A stretch of 64,000 nt of DNA, from NCBI GenBank assembly GCA_023375785.1, contig SZWC01007359.1:40076-104075 (forward strand), read 5' to 3'. Under the pieces are notes generated by a model. The model did not search any database. It was not told the origin of the DNA and worked only from the letters and a program-made list of their open reading frames with translations. Each line of letters begins with the position of its first letter. The stretch's first letter is position 1. The translations under genes were made by a program, and so were the position numbers. The DNA comes from Penium margaritaceum (Eukaryota; Streptophyta; Zygnematophyceae; Desmidiales; Peniaceae). Positions 1 through 11,146 of this stretch are shown here, in pieces.

Positions 1-24
1 CCCCCCCCCCCCCCCCCCCCCCCC
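1..24. repeat. Poly-C run at window edge
   Basis: Twenty-four consecutive C residues open the window, followed by purine-rich sequence. The corresponding leader of the second family-C copy (around 24600-24720, opposite strand) is also rich in G and C runs, so the run probably belongs to the leader of element C1. Confidence 0.8.
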
Positions 25-800
25 GTTTCCTTATTTTCTCTGTTTGCCCACCTGAGGGGCAATCGAGAAAAAAGGGGGGGGGGCGAGTAACAAGAACTAC
101 AAAAAGGGATACTCTTGAAAAAGATTGAAAAGAGAAAAAAGAAAAAAAAGGAGGGGGTGGCCAAGGGCAAGAAAGAGAAGAAAGAAAAAAAAGGGGGACC
201 TGAGGGCTAGTGAAACTCGACAAAAAATAAAAAAAATAAAAACAAAAAGGTACTCTTCCAACTACCGCCGCCGTAGCAGCCGTAGCTTCATAGCAGTTAT
301 AGTAGCATCAGGCGGTGGAGTGTCGACGACTACTTAGTGCGGCGGCCGCGCGAGAGCTTGCACTTTCGCCTTCAGAGCCAACAGCGGACCGTCGTCGGCA
401 GGGATCTCTACTTCGACACGTGTCGCAGACCGGTGTCTCCCTGGGGCCTGTGGATTGGTACGCGTAGTGTACTCCGAGTGATTGACGCCGGATTCGAGTC
501 TGTCCATCTCCGAGGGCTGGGTCGCTTACATCTTTGAGCAGCAACCACACCTGCAACCGCCACCCCTTCTCGTCTTGGAGCCATCTTTGCTCTATTAGTG
601 GCAGCAGCATTAGTGGCCGCAGTTTGTCAGACTCTAGTCCCCAGGCGTGCTGCGGTAGTGCAGCTCGTCCCGTTTGGTCACGTTTGCTGACCCGGACGCC
701 GTGACCTCCAGGAGTGACAACACCTACTGGCCTCATTCTCTCCCGTTGCTTGGTGTTTACCACCGGTAGTAGGTGCCCTCGGTGCCTATCCATCGTCTAG
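25..800 (+). other. C1 leader (purine-rich, no gene)
   Basis: About 250 bases of A- and G-rich sequence are followed by GC-richer sequence with GCC/GCA triplets. It aligns by eye with the reverse complement of 23870-24600 in C2. Short open frames here are low-complexity Lys/Arg-rich readings of purine runs and are not counted as genes. Confidence 0.6.
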
Positions 801-3285
801 CGCACGAGATGAGTGCGTGGACATCTGAGCAGGCACCCTGCGCGTTCGCCTGCTACTACTGTGGTGATGGATGTCATGGTTGGCGTCGCTGTTGGACGCG
901 CCCTCCCGGCTGGCATCCACCTTGGCTATAGCCTCGACCGAGCCTGCGTCCTCCACAGCATACGGATCTGCCGGCGTTGGTAGATCCCCTAGTAGGACCT
1001 CTGGCGAGCATATTTGCCGAGATCCACGGCCCACGGCAGACGGTGCAGCGGCTTTGTGACCTCGTTGTTACTGAGTGTGCTTCTGCTACTCGTTCGTCGA
1101 CGGCCTCTTCGATCACATCTTCTCCATCCTCTCTTTCTTCCTCATCGGATGGTGTACCTTCAGCTCCACCTGCCAGCGAGTCCCAGGCTGCCACCATCCT
1201 GTCGATCCTTCACTCTATGACCACGACGCCATCTCGCAATGACATACCTCCATGCAGTCGTTCTAGTCGAGTGACTATGCGACGTCGGCATCTGCGTTCC
1301 GCACATTGTGCTTGCGCCGGTGTTGATACATCCTCCACCTCCTCGGCCTCCTTTGCTGTACCTGTCGAGGGGGAGTGTGGACACCGCGCATTTCCTGATG
1401 TGACCGTAGCGATAGGATTCGCACTCGCGCCGGGCCGTGCTGCCCGAGCATCAGCCCAGGCAGATTCTGATGATACTGAGACATCACATGGCGTGGAGTC
1501 TGACCCCGACATGGCGTTCATGGTTGAGAGTTGCTTTTCATCCTCCATGTTGGATCCAGATCTTCCACATCAGCAGGTGACATCAAGAGGAGCGCAGACA
1601 CGGCATCCTTGGACGGTGCCACTCGTAGCTCCGACCACTGGAGGTCAAGTGGTGGCACAGGAGTCTCGTGCGGATCGAGATGCATCCATCATACTTTTGG
1701 GGGAGAGCATGCAGCAGACTCACACCAGTCCGGCGGATGTTGGGGTACTTGGGACGTGCATGTCATTGAGGTCGACATCTACGCTGGGGCAGCAGCTGGA
1801 CATTGTGTAGTAGCAGGTTGTATCAGGAGGAGTGCAGGTCCAGCGTGCCTTGGCGATGCCACTCGCGACTCCGACCAGTAGCGGCCTGGTGGTGGCACAT
1901 CAGTCTTGTGCGGATCGGGATGCCCCACATGGATCTCCGGGGGTTTGGCGCACTGGATTCACACCATTACAATATCAGTTGCAGTGCATGAGCAGAGTTT
2001 GCCGGTTGGTCTTTTGGAGGTTGAGGTATTCTTGAGAGCAGCAGTTCTGAGAGACATCGCTGGGACATATGCTGCAGCAGACAGAGCAGGCTCCACCGTC
2101 TCATCTGCGGTACATGAGGACCAGCTTCAGCGTGAGGAGTCGTCCATATTCCCACAATCTTCGGGTTCCCGTACCCACGACGGAGTAGCGACATACATGA
2201 CGGATTCAGATGATAGTCCTTACTCTATCATCGAGCAGGTGGTAGCGACAAGCGTTCCTAGCGAGACAGTGCGTGAGCGCCAGCTGCGCTTGTTGGCCGC
2301 CTTGACGGACATTATTAAGCCGGAGCCCTGTACACCTGTGTCCAGTATGGCGGCAGTTGAGGACAGTGGTGCAGATCCCTACACGCAGATGGAGTTACCT
2401 CGTCAGCTGGAGCTGAACTCTGCCCCTTCGTGTTCACCTGTTGGTGACCTAGCTGATCACATGGACACTGAGAGTGGCAGTACCTGCACGGACGACATTT
2501 CTATATGTTCCACGGACTCTGACGACTCATCCCTCTCCTTCTCTCTCGGCATGCGACCGCTCACTCGTCGTCTGACAGACACGAGTTGTGATGTGGATGC
2601 AACACCTGCAGCTGCATACGATGTTGTAGCGTCTCAGCAGATTGCGAGCTTGGTTGACCCCCAGGAGGATGCAGCAGCACCAGTTCCATCATCTTCAGCA
2701 GCAGAGATGCAGATGGCGCTGTACTCACGAGCTGTACAGTCTGCATGTGCAGCATCCAGTGAGGCTGAGTTTATTCTACACCAGGTCGACATGGGCCACC
2801 TTGACATGTCTGAGGCGGATTATGCTGACTTGCAGGAGCGCGTAGTCATGCTACAGCGGGAGATGATGGCAGCGCGTGAGCGATTCTCATAGGAGAGTAG
2901 CATCAGTGCTATTGGCAGGAGCCTTCCGCCAGCAGCATCTGGCACACCTATACCCGGGGAGGATCTTGTACGAGCTCCGAGTATGACGTCCGTTGGGGAC
3001 ACTATTATAGGAGAGGTGAGCGTGCTTTTGGCTTTCGCCATCCTCACTCTTGTCGACCCCATCATTGCTCCTCCTTCTTCTACTACTGCCGTCACACACC
3101 TTCATCCACCTGACTCATCTGCCCCATCGTCATCTTCATCCACGAGTGGTGATCCGGTTCGTTGCTCCAGCTCTCTTCCTCTGGAAGTACACCCTTCTGT
3201 CTCAGGGTATGCCATTCCGTCTCGGAGGCCAGCTCTGCCACTTCATCCATGCACGCGTGCTGCTCGCCCATTCCCGTTCCTCTGA
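801..3285 (+). pseudogene. C1 gag-like coding region with zinc knuckle
   Basis: At 851-892 the plus strand encodes CYYCGDGCHGWRRC, a CX2CX4HX4C retroviral-type zinc knuckle, followed by a Pro/Trp-rich stretch (RPPGWHPPW). The downstream frames (main open segments 977-1810 and 1906-2892) encode a Ser/Thr/Asp-rich, low-complexity protein. Near its end lies a leucine-heptad stretch around MSEADYADLQERVVMLQREM that could form a coiled coil. The same knuckle and a similar EF-x-L ... leucine-repeat segment occur in element B (43316-43357 and about 45830-45930), so this is a family trait. By analogy with gag it may bind RNA and assemble particles; no gag capsid fold is recognised. Broken, with perhaps three or more breaks. 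Confidence 0.6.
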
Positions 3286-3711
3286 CGTACACAGATGCAT
3301 CGCGGCAGTGCGGAGGCAGGGGAGACTGTGAGTTGGGACCCTTGGCAGTCACGTGAGGACTGCTATACCCCAGGTGATGCAGATTCACGTGAGGAGTTGT
3401 AGCCTGAGACACCACTTCGTCTTTGAGGGAGGGAGTCGACTCGCAGGTGACAGGGGGAGCTATCTCTACATGATGGATACACCACATGACTCATCGCCCA
3501 GGATCTATTCAGCTACGACATCAACATCTCCATCGAGGACATCGCTTCCAGGTTCATCTGTCCAGGGGGAGTGTTGTGTGGACCTCGACCTGACGCGACG
3601 CCATGGGAGATGCATGGCGAGGTCCATGCTCTATTGTGAGCATCTACAGCATCCCGCATGTGCCTCACACTACGTACTTGCAGAGCTGCAGATAGATGGT
3701 AGCACACTGTT

Positions 3712-4075
3712 GGTCGAGACCCGGACACTTGGTGCATTGTACCAGTGTCACGAGGAGACCATGTGATCGTGTGTCTTAGTGTGTGACTATACTGTGTGTG
3801 GCATGTGCATGCGAGCTGTTGGTCAAGACCCGGACACGTGGTCCGTTGCGCGCGTGTTACGAGGAGATCCTCCCTTGATCTTGTGTTTGGATGATGATAC
3901 TATTGTGTTGGATTGCTCGTAGCGGTCGAGACCTGGGCCCTGGTACCGCCAGTGTCACGAGGAGACCATCTTGTCCTCTGACATGTGCATGGCATGTGTA
4001 TGTGTGCGTGTGCATCACTCCTCTCATGGTCGAGACCCAGACACTTGGTGGGCTGTGCCAATGTCCAGGGAGACC
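3712..4075 (+). repeat. Four copies of a 49-bp hairpin repeat in C1 3' region
   Basis: Units lie at 3712-3760, 3821-3870, 3924-3967 and 4028-4075. Each starts GGTCGAGACCCGG (with small variation) and ends GAGGAGACC or GGGAGACC. Between these, the arms around CACTTGGT and ACCAGTG are imperfect inverted repeats, so the transcript could fold as a hairpin. Unit starts are 103-109 bp apart. Two further copies lie in the 3' LTR at 4428-4476 and 4573-4621. Confidence 0.85.
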
Positions 4076-4200
4076 TTAGATGGATAGCAGATGAGTGTGT
4101 GTGTATATGTCTGTGTGAGTTGACTCATGCATGTTATGGCTTGCCATACATTGTTGTTCCATGCCTTCGTTCATTCGTTCTGGCGTGGACGGCTATGTCA

Positions 4201-4211
4201 GCGAGGGGGAG
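4201..4211 (+). promoter_or_regulatory. Polypurine tract of C1
   Basis: GCGAGGGGGAG immediately precedes the TG that opens the 3' LTR. This is the usual primer site for plus-strand DNA synthesis. Confidence 0.75.
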
Positions 4212-4876
4212 TGTTCATTTGTGTGGCTTCCAGCCGTCACGACTGACATTGCTAGTTTACCGATATACCCACATTTGGGGTATATGGCAGAGGAGGGCGT
4301 GACGACACAATGGGCCTCCGGACTGCACCGAGACTTCTCCAGCACATACGACAGCACCGGCGAGACGCGGTCGATGAGTTCCGGTAGCCCTGTGGGCTTG
4401 TCGGGAGCTAGGAGAGTTTTCTCGGTGGGTTGAGACCCGCACACCCGGTGGACTATACCAGTGAAACGAGGAGACCCGGTGGCTGTACTAGCGCTTCCGA
4501 TGTTCGAAAAGCGGTTTGTGATGTCTGGACGTTGATTCTGAGATGTTTTGGCACTGTTCCTATTTTCTCGGTGGTCGAGACCCGGGTACTCGGAGAGCTA
4601 TCCCGGTGCCTCGAGGAGACCACCGTTATTGTTATCGTATTGTACGCAGTGTGTTCTCCCCGCTGACCCGTTTGGGTTCAGCGAGGGTGACGGGGCCCGG
4701 TGCGGCTAGCTGCCGGCGCCCCTACTAAAGCCCGCTAGGGGCTCACTTGTTCTCTCTCCTTGTTCTTTATATTCAGCGTTCCAGACTTAGCCAAATTCTT
4801 GCCGTCTTGCATCACACTCACACACAGAGCTCATGTTCGTGCTTGCATGGGCCTGCATGCCCCAAAATTATTTCCA
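4212..4876 (+). repeat. 3' LTR of C1
   Basis: About 665 bp, from TGTTCATTTGTGTGG to TTTCCA (the end may extend three bases). It holds two 49-bp hairpin repeats, an AT-rich stretch near CTTTATATTC that could be a TATA-like element, and a terminal part shared with family B. That part includes TTCCAGACTTAGCC, then GAGCTCATG and GCATGGGCCTGCATGCCC. The matching LTR of C2 is at 25589-26252 on the minus strand. Confidence 0.8.
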
Positions 4877-4879
4877 ATT

Positions 4880-5496
4880 AGCAACGCAGCCGCTGACTAG
4901 GCGTTAGTGCCTGATCAGACGGTGTCGACAGTCACAGGTCGTACACACTACGGCACGGGTTTGGCTAGGAGACACAAGACAAAGTGTCAGAATGCTTCAA
5001 TACAGCATATGCAAAGATAAATGACAAATGACAGGTCCAAGGCATAAATACCTGCCGCGGCGCACGGCGGGTGTCGCATGCGGCAGTCCAAGAGCTGTCC
5101 TAAAACCGGCCCAAAACCATTGTTTTGGCCGTAACTCTGCGCACACATGTCAGAATGCTACGCCGTCTGAACCTAAACGTGCAAAATCAAAAGACGGACA
5201 CTTTGTCTGGTCACATGCATGCATCCATTGACAGACAGTGAGCATACAATGCAAAAACATGCAAATAGGCCTCATGGCCAGTCTGCCGAAAGACGCCTGC
5301 AAGATGTAGAAGACACAGCAGAGAGTCCAGGTGGCATCTGGGGCTCTGGTGCAGTGGTCGGCCAGCTCCAAGCTGGTAGTCCGCTGCCTAATGACGCGCC
5401 GGTGCCACTAGGGCCGCCCGCCATAGGGATGTGCACGAGGATGGACACGGCCGAGTGGTCACAGTAAACTGTACAGGAACGACACAAAGAACAACA
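4880..5496 (-). repeat. 3' LTR of A1
   Basis: Reads TGTTGTTCTTTGTGTCG at its 5' end (position 5496). Its terminal ~25 bp are replaced by C1. It carries the family-A hallmarks, such as a segment around GACAAATGACAGGTCC and a conserved CCTGCCGCGGCGCAC block, probably around the transcription start. Confidence 0.9.
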
Positions 5497-5505
5497 CTCC
5501 CCCAT
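5497..5505 (-). promoter_or_regulatory. Polypurine tract of A1
   Basis: The minus strand reads ATGGGGGAG directly before the 3' LTR. The same CTCCCCCAT (plus-strand view) borders the 3' LTRs of A2, AN, D and E1. Confidence 0.85.
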
Positions 5506-5600
5506 GACCCGATGGTACGCATGTCCATACGCGTGCAGCACTGGTACGAACACAATAGTGAATGACACAAACAAATGAGACGCAGGCGCACATCCCACAC

Positions 5601-7391
5601 TCAACCACTCTCACGCACGGGGCGAAGCCCAACAGAACGAATGGCCACCAGGAACTTTCTGCGAGCAAGTGCCTTTGTCAAGAAATCAGCACGCTGCATG
5701 TCAGTACCAACCCACATGATGGCGATCACGCGTCGCTCCACCAGATCACGAACGAAGTGATACTCAACCACAATATGCTTTGTGTGAGCATGAAAAATAC
5801 CAGAGTTCTCCGCAATGGCGAGAGCACTCTGGTTGTCGCAACGCAGCACAATGGCGGGTACTCACTGCCCAAGCTCAAGAAACAAGCACTGCAGCCATAC
5901 TGCCTCAGCAGCCCCTGCACCCAAAGCAACATACTATGCCTCTTACGAGCTACGTGCAATGCAGCCGTGCTTCCCGCTTCACCAAGATAAAGCGCTACCA
6001 CTGAGTAGGAACACGTAGCCAGTACGACTGCGCCCATCAGGACTCCAAGCCCAGTCACTGTCAGTGTAGCCGTCAAGGACCACCGAACACTGCCGATGAA
6101 AGCAGAGTCTGAGGTACGCCGTGGAGACCACGTATCGTACCACTTGCACAGCCGCGTGAAGGGCTGTCGCTCGTGGAGCCTGCGAGAAGTGAGGGAGGAG
6201 GTTGACGGCGAACGCAATGTCAGGATGTTTGGTGGTGGCCAGGTACATTAGAGATCCGATGAGACGGAGGTACAAGGTCACGTCCACTGTCTCCCCCAGC
6301 TGTGTAGGATCATCCACCTTGAGGGAATCCTGCCCATGGGGTGTAAGAGGTGTGGAAGCGGATGGCACTGCACCAAGGAGATCGCTGAAGTGCTCCCCCA
6401 CGACTCGTGTGTATCGGGCCTGATGCAGCAACAGTGTGTGATGTCTACAATCTCGCACGATGTCCATACCAAGAAACACCGATGCAGGACCAAGGTCCTT
6501 CATCCTGTAGGGAGTCTGCATGACAGCATTGGCCTCCTTCACGGCCTCCAGGGACAAAGAAGTAATCAGGAGGTCATCAACATAGACCAGGATGGCGGTG
6601 AATCGCTCGGGTGTCGGTAGGATGAAGAGCGAGGGCTCTGCCTCGCTCTGCATGTATCTTGCGCGAGTCAAAGTGCCAGTGATCTCCCGGTTCCAACACC
6701 GTGGAGACTGCTTGAGGCCATACAAGGACTTGTGCAAGCGCCAGACCTTGTCACCGTCCTCAAAACCTGGTGGCTGAGCCACGTAAATCTCCTCATCTAG
6801 AGAGCCATGGAGGAACGCATTGTTCACATCCATCTGGTAGAGTTCCCAGTCATGCTGAGCCACTACACCGAACAGAGCTCGAGCTGAGGTCATGCGGCCG
6901 ACAGGGGCAAAGGTGTCAGTGTAATCGACTCCCTCAATCTGAGAGTATCTCTTGACGACCAAGCGGGCCTTGTAGCGTTCCAGTGAGCCATCTGGCTTCA
7001 CCTTCTTGCGAAAGACCCACTTGACCTGAATTGCCTTCCTCCCAGGGGGAAGGTCAACAAGCTCATAGACTTTGTGCTCTCGAATAGCGCGAAGCTCATC
7101 CTCGCAAGCAGCTCGCCAGGCATCGGCATCCTCCGATGAGAGAGCCTCCCTTAATGTGCCAGGGTCAGGCGCCATAGAGGGGGAACTCTGCGTGGCGAGT
7201 GCACACGCCCCAGTGTGGGGTCTGACGGCCACGAGATCAGCTGCTGCGTCACAGGCGATATGGAACTCGCGAGTGACCAGGTCGTGCCCTACAGGGCTCG
7301 CTGGATGTACCTCTGAAAGCCCAGTGCGGGCACTCAGGCCTAAGGCCTTTGTGCCTGGATCACCGCTGGCGATGCTGCAAGTGGAACGCAC
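5601..7391 (-). pseudogene. A1 reverse transcriptase and RNase H
   Basis: A long open stretch (7391-5979) encodes the copia reverse transcriptase (RVT_2 type). It contains KWVFRKKVKPDGSLERYKAR, FAPVGRMTSAR, the MDVNNAFLHGSLDEEIY block, LYGLKQSPRCWN and the catalytic YVDDLLI. After it come LGMDI, LIGSLMYLATT and PDIAFAVNLL. RNase H follows, with DSDWAWSPDGRSRTGYVF, then MLRCDNQSALAIAENSG and HTKHIVVEYHFVRDLVE down to about 5601. The enzyme copies element RNA to DNA in cytoplasmic particles. This is the best preserved pol segment of the window. It is interrupted near its C-terminal end, so the whole is called a fossil. Confidence 0.9.
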
Positions 7392-7540
7392 GGGTCCGGG
7401 ACCGACGCTTGCTGAGCTCCGGAGTCTAGTGGTCGAAGGCGGCCACCGGGCTCACGGGAGTAACCGGAGGTCGAGGGGCGCACCTCAGGCTTAGGGACAG
7501 GTACGACCACAAGAACAGGTAGGACCACAGCTGGTGAGGG

Positions 7541-8800
7541 CTAAGACGAGACAGCCGAAGATGTCGAGCGAGGAGATGAGTGTGTGGGAGACACGGGGCT
7601 GGGTGTGATAACAGGCAAGGCTGGTCCAGACACTGAGGCAGGGGTGTCAACCGACGTAGGAACGGGAGTGGGCAAGACTAGGTCAGACGCAGGAGCAGGG
7701 GTGCCAGCAGACACAGGTGATGGTGCAGGAGGAGGCGTGAGAGAAGAGGTACCTGTGGGGTGTGAAACAAGCTGTACAGTTGAGATCTCTGGGCCGACGG
7801 CAATGATAGCCGGATCATCAAGGGCTGGAGATCGAGAGGGGGCTCGAGCGGACACATCAGCCGGAAGAGGGATGGTCGCTGGCTGAGAAGTCTCCCCCAT
7901 CCGCCAAGGACCCTCACAGGAAGGGACATGGGCTGTGCAGAGGGCTGTGATCGAAGTCAGGTCACGGTAAGTGAGTGACTCAAAAAACAGCGCGTCACGG
8001 GACTCAATGACGCGACGGCGAGTGGGATCCCAGAAATGCCAGGCCTTCGACCGCGGGGAGATGCCAATGAAGGTACACAAGCCACCGTGAGGGGAGACCT
8101 TGGACGCCTGCTGGTCCTCGGTGTACCACACTGAGGCCAGGGATCCCTAGATGCGAGCGAGACGAAGGTCAACACGGTGTCCAAACCAGAGCTCGTACGG
8201 TGTAACATAGTCCGGAAGTGGACCATGCGGGAGGCGGTTCCAGACCCAAGTCATGTAGGCAAAGTCCGCGAAGGCAAAAGACTCCGAGAGACCGCAATCA
8301 GACCGCATGGCGCGAACCGCATCCTCCATGGTGTGGTTCGAGTGCTCAGATACACCGTTCTCCTGTGGAGTAGCAGGAGCGGAGACCTAGTGAAAAATCC
8401 CATGCTCAGCAAAGAAGGAGTCCATCTCGCCAAGGAACTCGCTACCGCGATCCGAGCGAAAAGTATGTAGCGTGTGGCGAGACTGACGCTCAGCCATCAC
8501 AAGCTAGAGCCGAACCGCAAGGGTGGCGTCACTCTTTTGACGTAGACTGTAGACCCACCGCATGCGGGTGAAGTCATCAGTCAGCGTCAGAACATACCGG
8601 CCCCTCTCGGACAGGGACTCGACCGGGAGAGGACCGAGAAGGTCTGAGTAGACCAACTCAAGAGGCCTACGTGCTCGGGAACGCGAGTCAGGGTAGGTGC
8701 ACTGGTGCATCTTCCCTTGAGCGCAGAAAAGACAGTCGGTCTTGGGTGGCTTCTCGAAAGAAGCCATGTCAAGACCAAGAGCAGGCTGTGTTTGAATGAG
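7541..8800 (-). pseudogene. A1 integrase and Pro/Ser-rich linker
   Basis: From high to low coordinates: the start of the rve core (LELVYSDLLGPLPVESLS, then LTLTDDFTRMRWVY), the middle core (YMTWVWNRLPHGPLPDYVTPYELWFGHR) and the C-terminal part (GISPRSKAWHFWDPTRRRVIESRDALFFES). A Pro/Ser/Thr-rich spacer leads to reverse transcriptase. Integrase inserts the cDNA into the host chromosome. The same order and sequence occur in A2, A3 and AN. Broken, a few breaks. Confidence 0.85.
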
Positions 8801-9340
8801 CTTCGACACAGTGTCGCAGCCCATGTGACACAGACGACGATGAAGCAACCGCTGGTGTTCCGAGGATAGAACACCAGTGACAAAAACACGACCGGATGAG
8901 GAGGGAGAGCAAGGGGAGGAGGGCTGAGCGATACGATGTAAATCATCTATGACTGAAGCACGCAAGACAATCCTACGGGTGTCAGTAGCAGTCACTATTG
9001 CTGAATCAGCGGTGTGCTCCACAGAGAGACCCATTAGAGTACAGGCACGCACAGAAAGCGGGCTGAGCTCAAGATCAGGCACAAACAACACGTCAGAAAG
9101 ATAGAAGGGGCCAGACGGACCGTCGAAACATACAACCCCCACACCGTGGACTGGCAAGGACTGACCAGAGCCTGTATGAACAGAACGGACAGTCGTGACA
9201 GGACTAAGTACAACAAAGTCACTGCGACGGCACGTCATGTGATGGGTGGTCCCAGAATCGATGATCCAAGTGCCGCTGGAGTCACGACTGGTGGACGTCG
9301 GTGTACAACGAGCAATGGAACACCCGGCATCAGAGGGACG
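8801..9340 (-). pseudogene. A1 protease and GAG-pre-integrase region
   Basis: Encodes an aspartic-protease-like segment (a TCRRSDFVVLSPV block followed by VHGVGVVCFDGPSGPFYLSDVLFVPDLELSPLSVRA) and then LLHRRLCHMGCDTVSKL, the start of the HHCC zinc domain that precedes integrase. The copy in A2 shows the active-site context WIIDSGATDHMT. The protease cleaves the Gag-Pol polyprotein. Adjacent gag and integrase frames run the same way. Confidence 0.8.
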
Positions 9341-11146
9341 ATGAGCCGACAGTGGGGAGGAACGACGTATGTCACGAAGATGAGACTCATGGATCTAGTT
9401 AGTGCAGTCAGGCCCATCATCATCACATGCTGACTGTGCTCCCCCACAAGCGTCATCACGAGCCACGGGAACGGACAAACAAGCAGTCTGTGAACCACCC
9501 AACGATGACAACACACTCGCACCTCTCTGAAAGCGAAGCGCCAGAAGATGAAAAAGCTCGGCGATGGTGCGGTCGCGTGGGTCCGGATCCCTGCTACTCG
9601 CCGGTGAGGACGTAGGAACTGCTGCAGTCGTGGCCGCCGTATGTCCCGAGGAGGGTGCGGGAGATGAGCCAGACATGGAACGAAGAGCATGAGCAGCCTG
9701 AAGCCCACGGGTGATCCGCGCCCAGTGAAGCGGCTGCTGACACTCGGTGTAGCGATGGGCGCCTCCACAGTTGTAGCAGTGCACAGAACGGCCACTGCTA
9801 CCACTAGATGATGACTACTGCTGACTTGATGCATGTTTCCTATTCTTCTTCTTCCCCTGGGCGGCTGCTACAACGCCCTGTGTTTGCGTGGGTATAGACG
9901 GGGTCGAAGAGGAGGAGGAAGATGAGGTGGTCATGGTGGAGGTGGATGAGGGTGACTGCAGGAGAGAAGATGGTGGTGATGCGACGACTGCTACAGCGAG
10001 GGAGGTCTCCTAATGCGCTACTGCTACCTCACAGGCTGAAGTCATCTGGAGGAAAAGCTGATGCACCCAAGGGAGTAGCTGCAGAGTGGCTGAGAAAGGC
10101 TCGAGGACAGCGTCGCTGTACCATGTGAAGATCTCTGTGTACTCAAGGCGAACTCCAAGCATAATCATCCGAAGCGCCCACAACTGTGTGCCTCCTGAGG
10201 TCCCCAGATACGTGTAGATACGCATAGCGTGTTACCAGTAATCCGCTGCAGACTCTGCAGGCCCTTGACGAAGCAAATGGAAAGCACGAATGTGTGACGC
10301 ACGAGTGGCGTGCGTCTCTGCCGCTAGTAGGAACAACACCAGATCCCAGTCTCCACAGGGATCGGCGCCGGTGCCTGTGCCAGCCTCGCCAAGGAAGGGG
10401 CAGAGGTCAACGACAGTCTCGCGTGGCATGGCGTAGAGAAGTCCGCACATGGCCCGGGCTGTTGTCAGTGCCTCTGCTGGGTCTGTAGACTGGTACGGGC
10501 TGTGGTAGTAAGGCTACACTCCCTCAGATGTAGCCCACACCTGAAACAGGATCTCCCAACAGTCGAAACCATCCTCGCTGATGTGCCGTGGGGGTGGTGC
10601 CTCAAAGTCCTTAGGTTTCCGCTCCGTGGGGAGAGCAACCGCAGGCTGAGGAGGACGAGGGATGGGAAAAACTCCCAGAATAGGGTGATCGCCAGGATAG
10701 TCAGGTGATGATCGTATCGGGGAAACTGGTGGAGGTCGGGTACCCGTCTGCAGCTGACAGAGGCGCTTCTGGAGAACTTGAATCTCGTGCTCCTCGGAAT
10801 CATTCGTGATGCCTGGCATGAATGGCTCATCGTGTAGTGGCTCATCATCAAGGAAGTTTGCAGGTGGTGGGTCAGGTGGAGCGCCGGACACGGGTGCCTG
10901 GACCGAATGCTGGATAGAGGCCGCAACTCCGGCAGCTCCCTCGAAAATCCGTGGAGGGGCTGGGGACTGAGCGCGCAGAAGCTCAGTGAGCGTGCGAATA
11001 TCGTCAGTCTGCTCTCTCTGGAGATGACGCATCTCATTCTGCTGGCTGCGTAGGTCCTCAATGGCCTGCGAGCGTGGACTCAGTTTGCCAGACGAGGAGG
11101 AGGAGGGATAGCCTGGTCCCTTCTCCTTGCTGTCAGACAGGCTCAT
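9341..11146 (-). pseudogene. A1 gag
   Basis: The likely start is the ATG at 11146 (MSLSDSKEKGPG), because the same Ser-rich opening followed by SPRSQAIEDLRSQQ(N/D)EM is found at the gag start of A2. Next comes a predicted coiled coil (LRSQQNEMRHLQREQTDDIRTLTELL), then PKDFEAPPPRHISEDGFDCWEILFQVWAT and LLYAMPRETVVDLCPFLGEAGTGTGADP, typical of copia gag (UBN2-like). A zinc knuckle CYNCGGAHRYTEC lies at 9740-9778. The protein would package element RNA. An open frame extends upstream of 11146 into the leader but is not conserved in A2. Broken, two or more breaks. Confidence 0.8.

Larger units (their letters stand above)
1..4876 (+). mobile_element. C1: non-autonomous LTR retrotransposon, family C (5' end off window)
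   Basis: Order on the plus strand: purine-rich leader, a gag-like coding region with a CCHC zinc knuckle, a 3' untranslated region with four 49-bp repeats, a polypurine tract and a complete 3' LTR. The 5' LTR would lie left of the window. It is collinear with the minus-strand copy C2 (20190-26252), sharing leader, coding and LTR sequence. No protease, integrase or reverse transcriptase domain can be read in either copy, so the family looks non-autonomous. The coding region is broken in several places. The 3' LTR ends against the 3' LTR of A1, which lacks its last ~25 bp here, so C1 is probably inserted in A1; the other junction is not visible. Confidence 0.75.

Noticed and set aside
3712-3760. 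tRNA gene or SINE
   Set aside because: Only a B-box-like string is visible; no cloverleaf, A box or acceptor stem could be drawn.
3712-4621. CRISPR array
   Set aside because: Repeats of 49 bp with spacing near 105 bp look superficially array-like. But repeats are imperfect, spacers are not unique short inserts, the context is an LTR element, and no cas gene is present in a clearly eukaryotic region.
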